Positions 27,557 through 36,129 of a DNA stretch of 57,725 nucleotides are shown here, one piece after another; the first letter of the stretch is position 1; every line of letters starts with the position of its first letter. Position numbers and translations under genes: made by a program. Origin of the DNA: Algibacillus agarilyticus. Its GTDB lineage: Bacteria > Pseudomonadota > Gammaproteobacteria > Enterobacterales > Alteromonadaceae. The stretch spans positions 1 through 57,725 of the forward strand of contig NZ_QMED01000031.1 of NCBI RefSeq assembly GCF_003286125.1. Direction: 5' to 3'. Under the pieces are notes generated by a model. It searched no databases. It was not told the origin of the DNA and saw only the letters and a program-made list of their open reading frames with translations.

Positions 27557-28327
27557 TTAACGTGGTGTTTGGTAGGGTACAAAAGGAATGCGCTTTAAAA
27601 CTAACTTTAATGCTTGATAATAAATACTCAGCGCTATTTTTGCCGTCATACTGGGTGTGCTTAAACAGGTTTTAATTAAATTGTTCGATGTTATCGATTG
27701 TTTTTTGAGAGACAGTGTCGCATCAAAAATTTTGTTTCCATCTTTGATATTCTCAATATGCACCATCGCCTTTTTATCTGGTGCTTTGACACGCCAGTGA
27801 TAATCCATATCGATTTGCATAAAAGGCGAAACATGAAAACGTTTTTCAATGGGGTCGAGTGTGCGCATATTAATTAAATAATAATGCCGTTCACCCCAAG
27901 GAGTGTTGCTCACCTCGGCCAGCATTGAATGACAGTTATCATGACCATCGTAACAATAGTAAAAATTAACTGGACTGAAATACAGGCCTAAGCATCTTGC
28001 TTGGCATAACATTTTTATCTTCTTAATAGGATCTGAACCACCCAGTTCGGCTACTTTATTTTTAATACGCTGCTTTAACGTGTTTAGATCATGATTATCA
28101 TTCGTTTTTTTATTTTTTTCGGTCGGTATTGTTTTTAAGTAATCTAATGGCTTAAAACGAATTAAGCTATACCATTTATAGCTCAATAAATGACTAATAG
28201 ACATCACATTGGGTAACTCATCTAAATCTATGCAAAGCATATAAAGTTTATAGCTAAATTGATGAAGTTTGGGTGTGAAGCGACGGTGTCTTACTTCGCC
28301 GCTGTATATGCCACTGTGCTGTATCAA
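27557..28327 (-). CDS. DUF1365 family protein
   Basis: 256 residues matching the whole DUF1365 family: the start pattern SGIYSGEVRHRRFTPKLHQF, then LGLYFSPVNFYYCYD, ERHYYLINM and HVSPFMQIDMDYHWR. The initiation codon appears to be TTG, overlapping the stop of the upstream oxidoreductase gene by four bases (TTGA), consistent with translational coupling; family members begin at this point. Molecular function is unknown, but the gene is nearly always found between an FAD-dependent oxidoreductase and a Cfa-like gene, suggesting a step in modifying membrane fatty acids (inference). Confidence 0.88.
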   Translation of the reverse strand: MIQHSGIYSGEVRHRRFTPKLHQFSYKLYMLCIDLDELPNVMSISHLLSYKWYSLIRFKPLDYLKTIPTEKNKKTNDNHDLNTLKQRIKNKVAELGGSDPIKKIKMLCQARCLGLYFSPVNFYYCYDGHDNCHSMLAEVSNTPWGERHYYLINMRTLDPIEKRFHVSPFMQIDMDYHWRVKAPDKKAMVHIENIKDGNKIFDATLSLKKQSITSNNLIKTCLSTPSMTAKIALSIYYQALKLVLKRIPFVPYQTPR

Positions 28328-29613
28328 AAGTCACAACCTAATAGTTGGGCCACGGTAACAGCACTTTTTACACCGTCTTCATGAAAACCATTGTGCCAAT
28401 ATGCACCGGCGAAATACGTATGTTGTTGGCCGTTAATTTCTGGTTTTCGTTGTTGAGCGGCCAAACTTTGACAATTAAAAACCGGATGCCAATATTCAAA
28501 TTTTTTAATGATTTTGCTTGGATCTATTGCATCGGTTTGATTTAAAGTCACACAAAAGGTTGATTCCGACTTTATACCTTGCAAAATATTCATATTGTAG
28601 GTTACACAGGCCGCTCGGTCTTGATCATCATCTAATTGGTAGTTCCAACTGGCCCACGCTTTTTTATGTTTGGGCAACAAGGCTTCATCGGTATGCAGCA
28701 CGACTTCATTTGGCGTGTAAGGTATATCTTGCAAAATATCGTATTCTGTTAATGATTTATCCGCGAGTAATTCGAGTGTTTCGTTGGCATGGCAAGCCAT
28801 AACCACTTTATCAAAATATTTGACTGTTCCGTCATCAAACAGAATCGTCACGCCTTTTTCATCAAGCGTTTCATCACGCGTAATACTGATAATATGGGTA
28901 TTTAATTGTATGTTATCTTTAAAAGAGGCGGTTAACGGTGCGATGTATTCTCGTGAACCACCCGGAACAACATACCATTGAGGGCGATCGCTGACATTAA
29001 GTAGGCCATGATTATGAAAAAACTGCACAAAAAATTTAAATTGAAACTGTGCCATTTCATTTAAACTACTCGACCAAATTGCGGCCCCCATGGGCAATAT
29101 ATAGTTTTGGGCAAACCCATCATCAAACTTATTTTCGGCTAAAAACTGGCCTAACGTGAGGGTTTCGCTGTAGTTTTCACTTATATAGCGTTGCTTGCAT
29201 AACTTATTGAATCTTAAAATCTCGCGGATTAATTGCCAAAAACTCGGTTTAAATAGGTTTGATCGTTGCGCAAAAAGTGTATCAAGATTATGGCCATTAT
29301 ATTCTAAGCCGCTCATTTTATTTTTGACGCTGAAACTCATTTCGGTTTCTTGTTTTTTTATACCAATTGCATCAAGCAAGCGTAAAAAATTAGGGTAGGT
29401 TTTGTTATTAAAAACGATAAAACCGGTATCGATGGCATAGGCTTTTTGCTTGTGTTCAATATCAATGGTTGCGGTGTGACCACCAATATAATCATTTTTC
29501 TCAAATACCGTTACGTTATGCTTTTTATTGAGTAAATAAGCCGAAGTTAAACCGGAGATCCCACTGCCTATAATGGCGATATCGAGGGCGGCTGCTTGCT
29601 GTTTATTATTCAT
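28324..29613 (-). CDS. FAD/NAD(P)-binding amine-oxidase-like oxidoreductase
   Basis: 429 residues from the ATG at 29613, which overlaps the preceding SDR stop by four bases (ATGA); a longer frame from 29646 would intrude into the SDR gene. The dinucleotide-binding motif IAIIGSGISGLTSAYLL lies at residues ~13-29, followed by VFEKNDYIGGHTATI. A C-terminal YFAGAYWHNGFHEDGVKSA segment closes the FAD domain. It resembles amine oxidase/phytoene desaturase-type flavoproteins. Its constant neighbours DUF1365 and Cfa suggest fatty-acyl desaturation or oxidation, unproven. Confidence 0.85.
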   Translation of the reverse strand: MNNKQQAAALDIAIIGSGISGLTSAYLLNKKHNVTVFEKNDYIGGHTATIDIEHKQKAYAIDTGFIVFNNKTYPNFLRLLDAIGIKKQETEMSFSVKNKMSGLEYNGHNLDTLFAQRSNLFKPSFWQLIREILRFNKLCKQRYISENYSETLTLGQFLAENKFDDGFAQNYILPMGAAIWSSSLNEMAQFQFKFFVQFFHNHGLLNVSDRPQWYVVPGGSREYIAPLTASFKDNIQLNTHIISITRDETLDEKGVTILFDDGTVKYFDKVVMACHANETLELLADKSLTEYDILQDIPYTPNEVVLHTDEALLPKHKKAWASWNYQLDDDQDRAACVTYNMNILQGIKSESTFCVTLNQTDAIDPSKIIKKFEYWHPVFNCQSLAAQQRKPEINGQQHTYFAGAYWHNGFHEDGVKSAVTVAQLLGCDF

Positions 29614-30347
29614 TTTGTCGATGCCTTGTTGTTTAATTTGTGCCATAAGCCCGTAGGAATAAAAGAAAGCAGTTTCAGGGTAAATATCATACGCTTTGGA
29701 AATTGTATAACGGGTTTGTTTTTAGTTATTCCTTTAGCAATGCGGTTGGCTGCTTCTTCTGCTGAGATGAGAAATGGCATAGAAAAGTTATTTTTATCGG
29801 TGAGCGGCGTTTTAATAAAACCGGGCTGCACTAAACTGACCGTGATATTGTGTGGATAAAGATCAACGGCTAAGCTGTTAGCTAAGTAATTTAGGCCGGC
29901 TTTTGATGCGCCATAAGCTTGTGATCTGGGTAAATTTAATAAAGTTACACTTGAACTGACAAAAACTAAATTTCCACCTGATTTTAATTTATTTAGCCAA
30001 GCCTGCAACGCATAACCGATTGATATTAGGTTAGTTTGAATAACACTCTCGAATCGTTGTGCATCAAAATTTACGGCGTCGTCTATATATTTACAATCGC
30101 CAGCATTAAGAATAATGATGTCGAGTTCAGGTAATTGCTGAGTTGTATTTAATACGGCTTGTTTGTCATTAATATCAAAACATAATGTGGTTACGTGGCC
30201 TGTGTCTGAGCTTAGCTCTTTATCTAAACCTTTGAGTTTATCGGCATTTCGACCACAAGCCAAAACATGACAACCTTGGGTTACGTAATTTTGAGTTAGA
30301 GCTAAGCCAATACCTGATGTTGCCCCCGTGATCAGTATGTTTTTCAT
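29610..30347 (-). CDS. Short-chain dehydrogenase/reductase
   Basis: 245 residues, classical SDR. The cofactor motif TGATSGIGLAL (residues ~7-17) is followed by the NAG-type LNAGDC segment. The catalytic Ser sits in VFVSSSV and the Tyr/Lys pair in YGASKAG; the SLVQPGFIKTPLT loop closes the active site. The membrane-side C-terminus is hydrophobic. Substrate unknown. It overlaps both neighbours by four bases, so it is co-translated with the SnoaL-like gene upstream and the flavoprotein downstream. It belongs to the stress operon and should not be taken for the DEH reductase of the alginate module. Confidence 0.88.
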   Translation of the reverse strand: MKNILITGATSGIGLALTQNYVTQGCHVLACGRNADKLKGLDKELSSDTGHVTTLCFDINDKQAVLNTTQQLPELDIIILNAGDCKYIDDAVNFDAQRFESVIQTNLISIGYALQAWLNKLKSGGNLVFVSSSVTLLNLPRSQAYGASKAGLNYLANSLAVDLYPHNITVSLVQPGFIKTPLTDKNNFSMPFLISAEEAANRIAKGITKNKPVIQFPKRMIFTLKLLSFIPTGLWHKLNNKASTK

Positions 30348-30841
30348 TGGCTTGCTCTTTTTTTAATACATTTGATTAAACGACCAATAACGGGGATTTG
30401 CTCATATAGCATTGCGCCAACGTCGATATAATCTTGATGAAAATAGACTAAATCGCCTTTTGTTTTTAAGTGCGAATGGCCTTTAACCGTAATAGGGTTA
30501 TTTTTGTTAAGTTGGCGGTGTGTATAGGTCATGGTCCAATATAAAGCCGCTTCTTGTGTTGTTTCAGTATTCAGATTCGTGGCAACCTTCGTGTTGTCAT
30601 TAGTCGTTTCAGATAATGCATTGTGTGTTTCAAAAGTGTGCTCAATAATAAAGTTACATGCATCTACATGGGTATAAAGTTGCTCAAAGTAATGAATTAG
30701 GTTGCTGATCCCGTTTACTTTATGCAGAGGGTCAGTAAAAATTATCTCGGGGTGATAAATTGTTTTTAACTGTTCAAAGTTATCAACGCCCAGCGTTTGA
30801 TAGTTTTTAATAAAATTATTTAACCAATCTGAACGTTGCAT
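30344..30841 (-). CDS. SnoaL-like / nuclear transport factor 2-fold protein
   Basis: 165 residues with an NTF2-like pattern: the helical start LNNFIKNYQTLGVDNFEQL, IYHPEIIFTDPLHKVNGI, then beta strands ending in HLKTKGDLVYFHQDYIDVG. Proteins of this kind follow the photolyase gene in many ChrR-type operons, where they are labelled SnoaL-like or nuclear transport factor 2 family. Binding or isomerase activity is possible; none is demonstrated. Eight bp separate it from the photolyase gene, and its stop overlaps the SDR start. Confidence 0.78.
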   Translation of the reverse strand: MQRSDWLNNFIKNYQTLGVDNFEQLKTIYHPEIIFTDPLHKVNGISNLIHYFEQLYTHVDACNFIIEHTFETHNALSETTNDNTKVATNLNTETTQEAALYWTMTYTHRQLNKNNPITVKGHSHLKTKGDLVYFHQDYIDVGAMLYEQIPVIGRLIKCIKKRASQ

Positions 30842-30849
30842 AAATTTCT

Positions 30850-32289
30850 CTATAATTTATAAAAGCTAAGCGCTTGGGCGCGAGCTTGTTTTAAATCGAC
30901 AATCGCAGGCCAATAGTCCGCTGTTTTATTCATCCGGTCTAAATAAGCATGGGGTTCATGAATATATTTATCCGGTATGTCTTGTAGCTCTGGTAAGTAC
31001 TTACGGATAAAAGTGCCATTAGGATCAAAATTTTTGCTTTGCGTGATCGGATTAAAAATTCGAAAATAGGGTTGTGCATCACATCCTGTGCCTGCACTCC
31101 ATTGCCACCCGCCATTGTTAGCGGCTAAATCGCCATCAATTAAATGCTGCATAAAATAGCGTTCACCAATTCGCCAATCTATTAATAAATGTTTAGTTAA
31201 AAAACTGGCGACTATCATGCGTAAACGATTGTGCATCCAACCGGTTTGGTTTAATTGACGCATAGCGGCATCAACGATTGGAAAACCGGTTTTAGCGGTT
31301 TTCCATGCCTCAAATAAATCAGGGTTATTAGGCCAAGGCAGATGTTGAAATTTTTGCTTAAAGTTTTGTCGTTTACACAACATTGGAAAATGGAACAATA
31401 AATTTCGGTAAAATTCACGCCAAATAAGCTCATTTAGCCAACTGAAACTCGGGTGGCTATTTTGCGTTAATAATAAGGGTTCGTGCTGTAATAATTTAAG
31501 TAAAACTAAGCGTGAGCTGATCGCGCCAATCGCTAAATAAGGTGATAAACCCGAAGTGCCTTTTATGCTGGGAATATCACGTGTGTTAGCATACTCTGCG
31601 ATTTTATTGTTATAAAAATGGGGTAAAACATGGTTGATCATTTTGTTTGCAAGTGGCCACTGACTAGAATCTTGACGGGGGGCTGTAGTCACAAAATGGT
31701 TTGTTGTGTGTTCAATGGTTTTTAAAGTATCTTCATCAATGGCTTGTACATTATCTTGGCAATCAAAGTTGTTATTTAAAATATGTTTCAGCCATGCATT
31801 TTTAAAGGGCGTAAATACTTTAAACATCTCACCTTGTTTGTTGAGCACAACCCCTTTAGGAATGATCACATCACTTTCGTACAAATTTAAATTAAGTTGG
31901 GAATCTATGAGTTTTTTATCACGCAAGACTTCATTAATTTCAGGTTCACTATTGGCGAATACGGCTGATATTTGATGGTCGCGACAATATTGGATTAATG
32001 CAGCGACTTGTGCGGAATAGTCTGCAACTTCAATAACCGTTAGGTCAATGCCAAGCTGTTGTAGCTCGTACTTTAGTAACGCGAGATGTCTTAATATAAA
32101 GTCTATCTTGATAGGCGCGAGATCATGTTGTTGCCATTGCTTTGGGGTTATAAAATAAATGGCACGACAGTTAACAGGTTGCTTTTCTGATGTGAGGTTT
32201 TGAGAATTTATTGATTTTGCATGGTTAGCTGCGGATAGAGCGGGATTATCGTGTGTTCTTAAGTCATTTCTAAACCACATTAGGTGCAT
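30850..32289 (-). CDS. phrB: Deoxyribodipyrimidine photolyase
   Basis: 479 residues. The N-terminal alpha/beta antenna-binding domain begins MHLMWFRNDLRTHDNPAL. The C-terminal helical FAD domain carries WLNELIWREFYRNLL, GWMHNRLRMIVASFLTKHL and DGDLAANNGGWQWSAGTG, all hallmarks of class I CPD photolyases. It uses blue light to split cyclobutane pyrimidine dimers. Located in the putative ECF11/ChrR operon, as in many Gammaproteobacteria, linking UV repair to the response to light-generated singlet oxygen. A hairpin sits in the 62-bp gap upstream. Confidence 0.95.
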   Translation of the reverse strand: MHLMWFRNDLRTHDNPALSAANHAKSINSQNLTSEKQPVNCRAIYFITPKQWQQHDLAPIKIDFILRHLALLKYELQQLGIDLTVIEVADYSAQVAALIQYCRDHQISAVFANSEPEINEVLRDKKLIDSQLNLNLYESDVIIPKGVVLNKQGEMFKVFTPFKNAWLKHILNNNFDCQDNVQAIDEDTLKTIEHTTNHFVTTAPRQDSSQWPLANKMINHVLPHFYNNKIAEYANTRDIPSIKGTSGLSPYLAIGAISSRLVLLKLLQHEPLLLTQNSHPSFSWLNELIWREFYRNLLFHFPMLCKRQNFKQKFQHLPWPNNPDLFEAWKTAKTGFPIVDAAMRQLNQTGWMHNRLRMIVASFLTKHLLIDWRIGERYFMQHLIDGDLAANNGGWQWSAGTGCDAQPYFRIFNPITQSKNFDPNGTFIRKYLPELQDIPDKYIHEPHAYLDRMNKTADYWPAIVDLKQARAQALSFYKL

Positions 32290-32310
32290 GGTTGGGTACT
32301 CTTTAAAGTC

Positions 32311-32345
32311 AGCGCTTATTTAATATGATGACTCAATAAGCGCTT
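32311..32345. other. Hairpin between the DUF523 gene and phrB
   Basis: AGCGCTTATT pairs perfectly with AATAAGCGCT around a 14-base loop. There is no adjacent T-tract, so it is better read as a possible processing or attenuation site within the operon than as a terminator. Confidence 0.45.
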
Positions 32346-32351
32346 GTTATA

Positions 32352-33302
32352 TTAATAGGCGTAACGTAATTTTAAGTCGGCAGGGTAGGGATCAAAATAA
32401 ACTTGGCTTTCGATATACGCTTTTGGGTGTTCTAACAAATAATGTTTTAGCAATGTGAGTGGCACGACTAGCGGCACTAACCCTTCTCGATATTCAGCTA
32501 TTCGTAGCGTCAGTTCGTGTTTTTGGCCTTTGTTTAAATGCTTTTTAAAATAGCCTTGTAAGTGTTGTAAAGTATTTGAATGAGATTTACGTGATGCTTT
32601 ATTTTTTAAAGCATTCATTAAACCGGCAATATATAAATCGGCTTGTTCTTGAATCGGCAAATCGGCGCGGGCTAATAATTGACCAAGGCTTTTGTAACCG
32701 GCAGTCGTGTGGCTCATGACTAAATATTTATGCTGGCTATGAAAGTTAATCAACTTATGTTTTGTGATACCGGCGGCTTTAAGTTGCTTCCATTTGTGGT
32801 AAGTAAAAACCCGTAAAACAAAGTTTTCGCGTAAAACGGCATCATTAAGGCGACCATTCTCTTCACAAGGAAGTAAAGGATCGGCTTTCATTATTTCGGC
32901 TGCAAATAAACCCACGCCGGTTGATTCACTCCCTGAACCATTTTCGTGATAAACCTTAACGCGCTCCATACCGCAGCTCGGACTTTTAGCACAAAATACA
33001 TAACCACACATACTGTCGACTAATAAGCCTATTTTTTTACCGTAGGCCGTCATTAAATCCGTTACATCACCTGTACCATCCGGTCTGCTGACATGGATCA
33101 TGTCATTTTTACGTATTTGTCTAATTGTAGGGCGGGGGATCGGTAAACCAACCGCAACTTCAGGACAAAATGGTTTATACACAACATGTTGACCTAATTC
33201 TTCAACACAAAAATTTGAACGTTTGTGTCCACTATCAAACCTCACTTTTTCACCGATTAAACAAGCGCTTATGCCAATTTGTATTTTTTTTGTAGACATC
33301 AT
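32352..33302 (-). CDS. DUF523 and DUF1722 (YbgA-like) fusion protein
   Basis: 316 residues. The N-terminal DUF523 (~5-160) shows ISACLIGEKVRFDSGHKR, the cysteine motif FCPEVAVGLPIPRP and CAKSPSCGMERV, suggesting a metal or iron-sulphur site. The C-terminal DUF1722/YbgA domain (~190-310) contains NFHSQHKYLVMSH, the usual signature. In many bacteria this two-domain protein is encoded next to photolyase, as here. DUF523 has been linked to 2-thiouracil desulphurisation in related proteins (TudS); whether that applies here is unknown. It follows chrR by 17 bp. Confidence 0.88.
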   Translation of the reverse strand: MMSTKKIQIGISACLIGEKVRFDSGHKRSNFCVEELGQHVVYKPFCPEVAVGLPIPRPTIRQIRKNDMIHVSRPDGTGDVTDLMTAYGKKIGLLVDSMCGYVFCAKSPSCGMERVKVYHENGSGSESTGVGLFAAEIMKADPLLPCEENGRLNDAVLRENFVLRVFTYHKWKQLKAAGITKHKLINFHSQHKYLVMSHTTAGYKSLGQLLARADLPIQEQADLYIAGLMNALKNKASRKSHSNTLQHLQGYFKKHLNKGQKHELTLRIAEYREGLVPLVVPLTLLKHYLLEHPKAYIESQVYFDPYPADLKLRYAY

Positions 33303-33319
33303 AATCCCTTAAAAAATGA

Positions 33320-34069
33320 TTAATAAATTAATGAACCAATCGGGTTAAGGATTTTTCCTACGCCCTGAGTAAAGTGTAGCGCATCATTAGCGACCGTTAG
33401 ACATAAACAACCATTTTTAGTTTTAGGTTGATGTTTATGTTGTTTGTCTAGCCACATGAAATCACCTTGGCTATATTCACCTAATTCATCATAAAAATCA
33501 CCACTTAATATAAGGGTTACTTCATAACCGTTATGAGTGTGTTGCGGGATCTCGCCACCGGCTTCAATATGGATCAGGTGACTGTGTATTTCATTTTCAG
33601 AGCTATCAAGGTTAGACCGCGATAACTTACCTAATTTAAACCAGCTTGCTCTTTGTATATTGCTAAGTGCTTTGGGTAAAACATACGTGTTATCTTTAAC
33701 TTTTATCTCAACGGGATCTAATGTAGCAGGCGTGCTCGTTGTTTTATCTGCGACGATAGCGGCAAACATATCCGCAAATTCATTGTTAACCTCAAGATGG
33801 TGGGCTGTTAGCTTATTATCTTCTAATGAGTGATTTGCAAATTCTCGATTGTCTAATGCGGTATTTTCTTGTGAATTATCGTTATGGTTTAATGAAAGGT
33901 CAGCGTCAGAAAAAGCATCGTCAGCCTGGTGTTGATTTATTTTTTTTGCTTTATCATTACAACAACGACATAGTTCTAGATGGCTAGCCACGATAACCGA
34001 AAGTGCCGTCGGTAATTCGCCCGCGACAAATGCATTAATGAGTTCTGATTTGGGATGATGATTAATCAT
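33320..34069 (-). CDS. chrR: ChrR-family zinc-binding anti-sigma factor
   Basis: 249 residues. The N-terminal anti-sigma domain has the zinc ligands His30-x3-Cys34-x2-Cys37 (HLELCRCC), plus His4/His5 near the start, as in Rhodobacter ChrR. The C-terminal cupin domain (~160-245) contains HIEAGGEIPQHTHNGYE and VTLILSGDFYDELGEY. The linker (~45-100) is longer and more acidic than usual. It holds the ECF11 sigma factor inactive until singlet oxygen or related stress triggers its release (established for the family). Its start overlaps the end of the sigma gene by 8 bp. Confidence 0.92.
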   Translation of the reverse strand: MINHHPKSELINAFVAGELPTALSVIVASHLELCRCCNDKAKKINQHQADDAFSDADLSLNHNDNSQENTALDNREFANHSLEDNKLTAHHLEVNNEFADMFAAIVADKTTSTPATLDPVEIKVKDNTYVLPKALSNIQRASWFKLGKLSRSNLDSSENEIHSHLIHIEAGGEIPQHTHNGYEVTLILSGDFYDELGEYSQGDFMWLDKQHKHQPKTKNGCLCLTVANDALHFTQGVGKILNPIGSLIY

Positions 34070-34628
34070 GTTGGTCTCCCATATTTTGTTTTAATTTTTC
34101 GAGTGCTAAACGCAAACGTGATTTAACGGTACCTAAAGGGATGTTGAGTTGTTGAGCCAGTTGTTCTTGCGATAATTCATGAAAATAGACGCCTTTAATA
34201 ACTTGCTGCTGTTTGTTAGGTAGCTCGTTGACACGTTTGAGTATTTCTTGATTCTGTAAGTGATCTTGAAATGTGTCTTTTTCTTCGGTCGCGTATTCAT
34301 CAAGTGGCCATAAATCGTCACTAATACTGATTTCTTGTGATGACTTAGACTTACGTAAAATATCAAAAGTGACATTACGCATGATGGTGTAAATCCAAGT
34401 TGAAACGGCCCCTTTCGTTTCATTAAATAAGTGTGCTTTGCGCCAAACATTCGTCATGGTGTCTTGCACTATTTCCATGGCAAGAGCCTCAGAGCCATAT
34501 TTTTTTATTGAAATCGCTTTTATCTTAGGCGCAAAATGTTTAAAAACCTGACTAAACGCATGCTGGCAACGTTGAGTTGCTATCGCACGCATAAAATCGA
34601 TTAGGGCACCTGTATTATCTGTACTCAT
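34062..34628 (-). CDS. rpoE: ECF-type RNA polymerase sigma factor (ECF11/RpoE-ChrR type)
   Basis: 188 residues from the ATG at 34628; a GTG at 34688 would give 208. Region 2 holds EIVQDTMTNVWRKAHLFNE and the promoter-melting stretch VSTWIYTIMRNVTFDILRK. Region 4 holds LSQEQLAQQLNIPLGTVKSRLRLALEKL, the -35-recognition helix. Pairing with chrR places it in ECF group 11, which activates singlet-oxygen defence genes. The putative promoter just upstream fits autoregulation. This is not the cell-envelope sigma-E of E. coli despite the shared symbol. Confidence 0.92.
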   Translation of the reverse strand: MSTDNTGALIDFMRAIATQRCQHAFSQVFKHFAPKIKAISIKKYGSEALAMEIVQDTMTNVWRKAHLFNETKGAVSTWIYTIMRNVTFDILRKSKSSQEISISDDLWPLDEYATEEKDTFQDHLQNQEILKRVNELPNKQQQVIKGVYFHELSQEQLAQQLNIPLGTVKSRLRLALEKLKQNMGDQHD

Positions 34629-34710
34629 TTGGTCGTTGTGTGATGTTTTTGGATAATTTACTGTAGCAGTTTGCACGCCTATCAACACCTAAATTTATCT
34701 ATTTTACTTA

Positions 34711-34738
34711 TTTACGGGGTGATCAAAGTAATAGATCA
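34711..34738 (-). promoter_or_regulatory. Putative ECF11 autoregulated promoter
   Basis: On the minus strand: TGATCT (34738-34733), 16 bases, then CGTAAA (34716-34711). This fits the TGATC...CGT pattern known for ChrR-linked sigma factors. A second site of identical spacing lies upstream of the LON-domain gene. Confidence 0.6.
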
Positions 34739-34765
34739 GTTTAACTAAAAATAAATTGATTATTT

Positions 34766-35320
34766 TTAGTTATCGATTATTACTGAGTGAAGGGTCTGTA
34801 CAAGTTCGTTTGGTGTGTTTGATTTGATTATTTGAATTTTTTCATGCAGTTTGAAAGGCAGTAACTCTAGCCAGCGGCTACAGACCCATTGTGGATCATC
34901 AAATAATGGACAAGGATATAATTGAGTTAAAACGGAATTCTCATTGAATATCTCGATTAATTTATCACCTAATAATTTGGTGTTTTGGTACTGGTTTGCA
35001 ACTGTTATCGTATTGATTTTATCGATATCGGCTTTAGCTAAACCATCAGATTCATAAGAGATGTTTGATATTTCAACTAGGTTAAGACCTTCAACCGTGA
35101 TCATTAATAACCCATCTGGTTCTTGATCAAAATCGATTATTTTAACAAGACAACCAAAAATAGAATTAAGGTTGGTGATGGGTTGGCTAATAACAAATCC
35201 GGTATTATTAATCGTCTCTGACACCATGCGAATATAGCGTTGCTCAAATATTCTTAGGCGGGTTACACCACCGGGTAAAATAAAAATATTGAGTGGAAAT
35301 ATCGGTAAATGACTATTCAT
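34766..35320 (-). CDS. LON peptidase N-terminal (substrate-binding) domain protein
   Basis: About 184 residues from the ATG at 35320; a GTG at 35332 is the alternative. The domain spans almost the whole protein, starting with the family pattern LPIFPLNIFILPGG and LRIFEQRYIRMV, then ILTQLYPCPLFDDPQWVCSRW-like text near residues 128-150. The ATPase and protease parts of Lon are absent. Stand-alone LON-N proteins are common in Gammaproteobacteria; role unclear, perhaps substrate recognition. The same orientation as the ECF11 operon, and a matching putative promoter upstream, suggest membership in the stress regulon (inference). Confidence 0.85.
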   Translation of the reverse strand: MNSHLPIFPLNIFILPGGVTRLRIFEQRYIRMVSETINNTGFVISQPITNLNSIFGCLVKIIDFDQEPDGLLMITVEGLNLVEISNISYESDGLAKADIDKINTITVANQYQNTKLLGDKLIEIFNENSVLTQLYPCPLFDDPQWVCSRWLELLPFKLHEKIQIIKSNTPNELVQTLHSVIIDN

Positions 35321-35368
35321 AAGCGTGTTCACTTTTTTCTACTTAATAAGAAAGCGGATATAGCCAGT

Positions 35369-35396
35369 GTTACGTGATTTTATTCAATTATGATCA
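35369..35396 (-). promoter_or_regulatory. Second putative ECF11 promoter, before the LON-domain gene
   Basis: On the minus strand: TGATCA (35396-35391), 16 bases, then CGTAAC (35374-35369). Same spacing and near-identical boxes as the putative sigma-gene promoter at 34711-34738. Confidence 0.55.
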
Positions 35397-35556
35397 CATT
35401 AAGCTTAATAAATTTCATTCAAGGTTACATTAATGAGATGTTGACTATAAAAATTAGATTGCTTTTGTTTGGCATGTTACATGCGTTTAGACGTGAGAAT
35501 GCAAACCTTGAAGAGTCGATAAATAAGGTTTGATTCTTTAGGGGCGTAACAGAGCC

Positions 35557-35813
35557 TTATACCAATTCATATAAATAAGTGATCTCTCAGAATGCATCCA
35601 GCGGTTTTTGAACAAGGCCTCGGTGTACAGGAATGGTTGTTCCCTTTCAAATACCGATAACGCAGGTCAAAAGCCGCTGGGGCATTCCTTTCAGGCGAGT
35701 TTTAAATGCGCTGCCCTTTGGGTTGCTGGAACTCAAAAGAGCACCACTATTCTTTCATTTAAGCGCATTTAAGCGTTCGCTGAGTGGGCACTTATTATTA
35801 CGGATTGGTATTA
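35557..35813 (+). repeat. MITE-like repeat family 2, complete copy (257 bp)
   Basis: Ends are ~25-bp imperfect inverted repeats: TTATACCAATTCATATAAAT at the left and, on the minus strand, TAATACCAATCCGTAATAAT at the right. No transposase inside; an 86-codon open frame across the right half is not a credible gene. The right end recurs inverted at 57663-57725. A 21-bp interior block (35704-35724) recurs with one mismatch, inverted, at 57605-57625. Confidence 0.75.
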
Positions 35814-35889
35814 GGCCGTTAAGTTTAATTTTCAGCCTAAATCAGTTGTCGTTTACATTGGGCTTTTCAAATTTAAAAGAGTCAGGCTG

Positions 35890-36129
35890 CTAATAGGTCT
35901 TAGGGGCGATACCATTGCGTTGGTTAACCTCTGCCATCACCATTTCTTTTAATTCATATAAATCATTATCTTCTAAATCCGCTATGTGAATATTACCAAA
36001 AATGCGGCGTGAATGAAGGTCTTGCTCTGCGCAGTAGGTGTGCGCAACACCTTTACCAGGAACGGTGATCGGTAAACCTTTGGATAAATCTTTATTAATA
36101 ATATCTAAATCACAAAACATACAACGCAT
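35890..36129 (-). CDS. Small conserved-looking protein with a zinc-knuckle pattern
   Basis: 79 residues starting MRCMFCDLDI. Cys3-x2-Cys6 and a later HTYC (His and Cys near residues 30-33) form a plausible treble-clef or LIM-like zinc site. The C-terminal half is acidic and helical (ADLEDNDLYELKEMVMAEVNQ). A good AAAGGA ribosome site precedes the ATG, supporting translation. I do not recognise the family. It lies alone between the MITE-like element and an AT-rich gap. Confidence 0.65.
   Translation of the reverse strand: MRCMFCDLDIINKDLSKGLPITVPGKGVAHTYCAEQDLHSRRIFGNIHIADLEDNDLYELKEMVMAEVNQRNGIAPKTY

Noticed and set aside
29614-29646. Longer start of the FAD oxidoreductase
   Set aside because: Would overlap the SDR gene by 37 bp; the ATG at 29613 gives the standard ATGA overlap and a normal N-terminus.
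29610-30347. SDR gene as the alginate DEH reductase
   Set aside because: It is embedded by overlapping codons in the photolyase/ChrR operon, far from the alginate genes.
35633-35893. 86-codon plus-strand frame
   Set aside because: Lies across the non-coding MITE-like element and reads as unrelated basic/hydrophobic residues.
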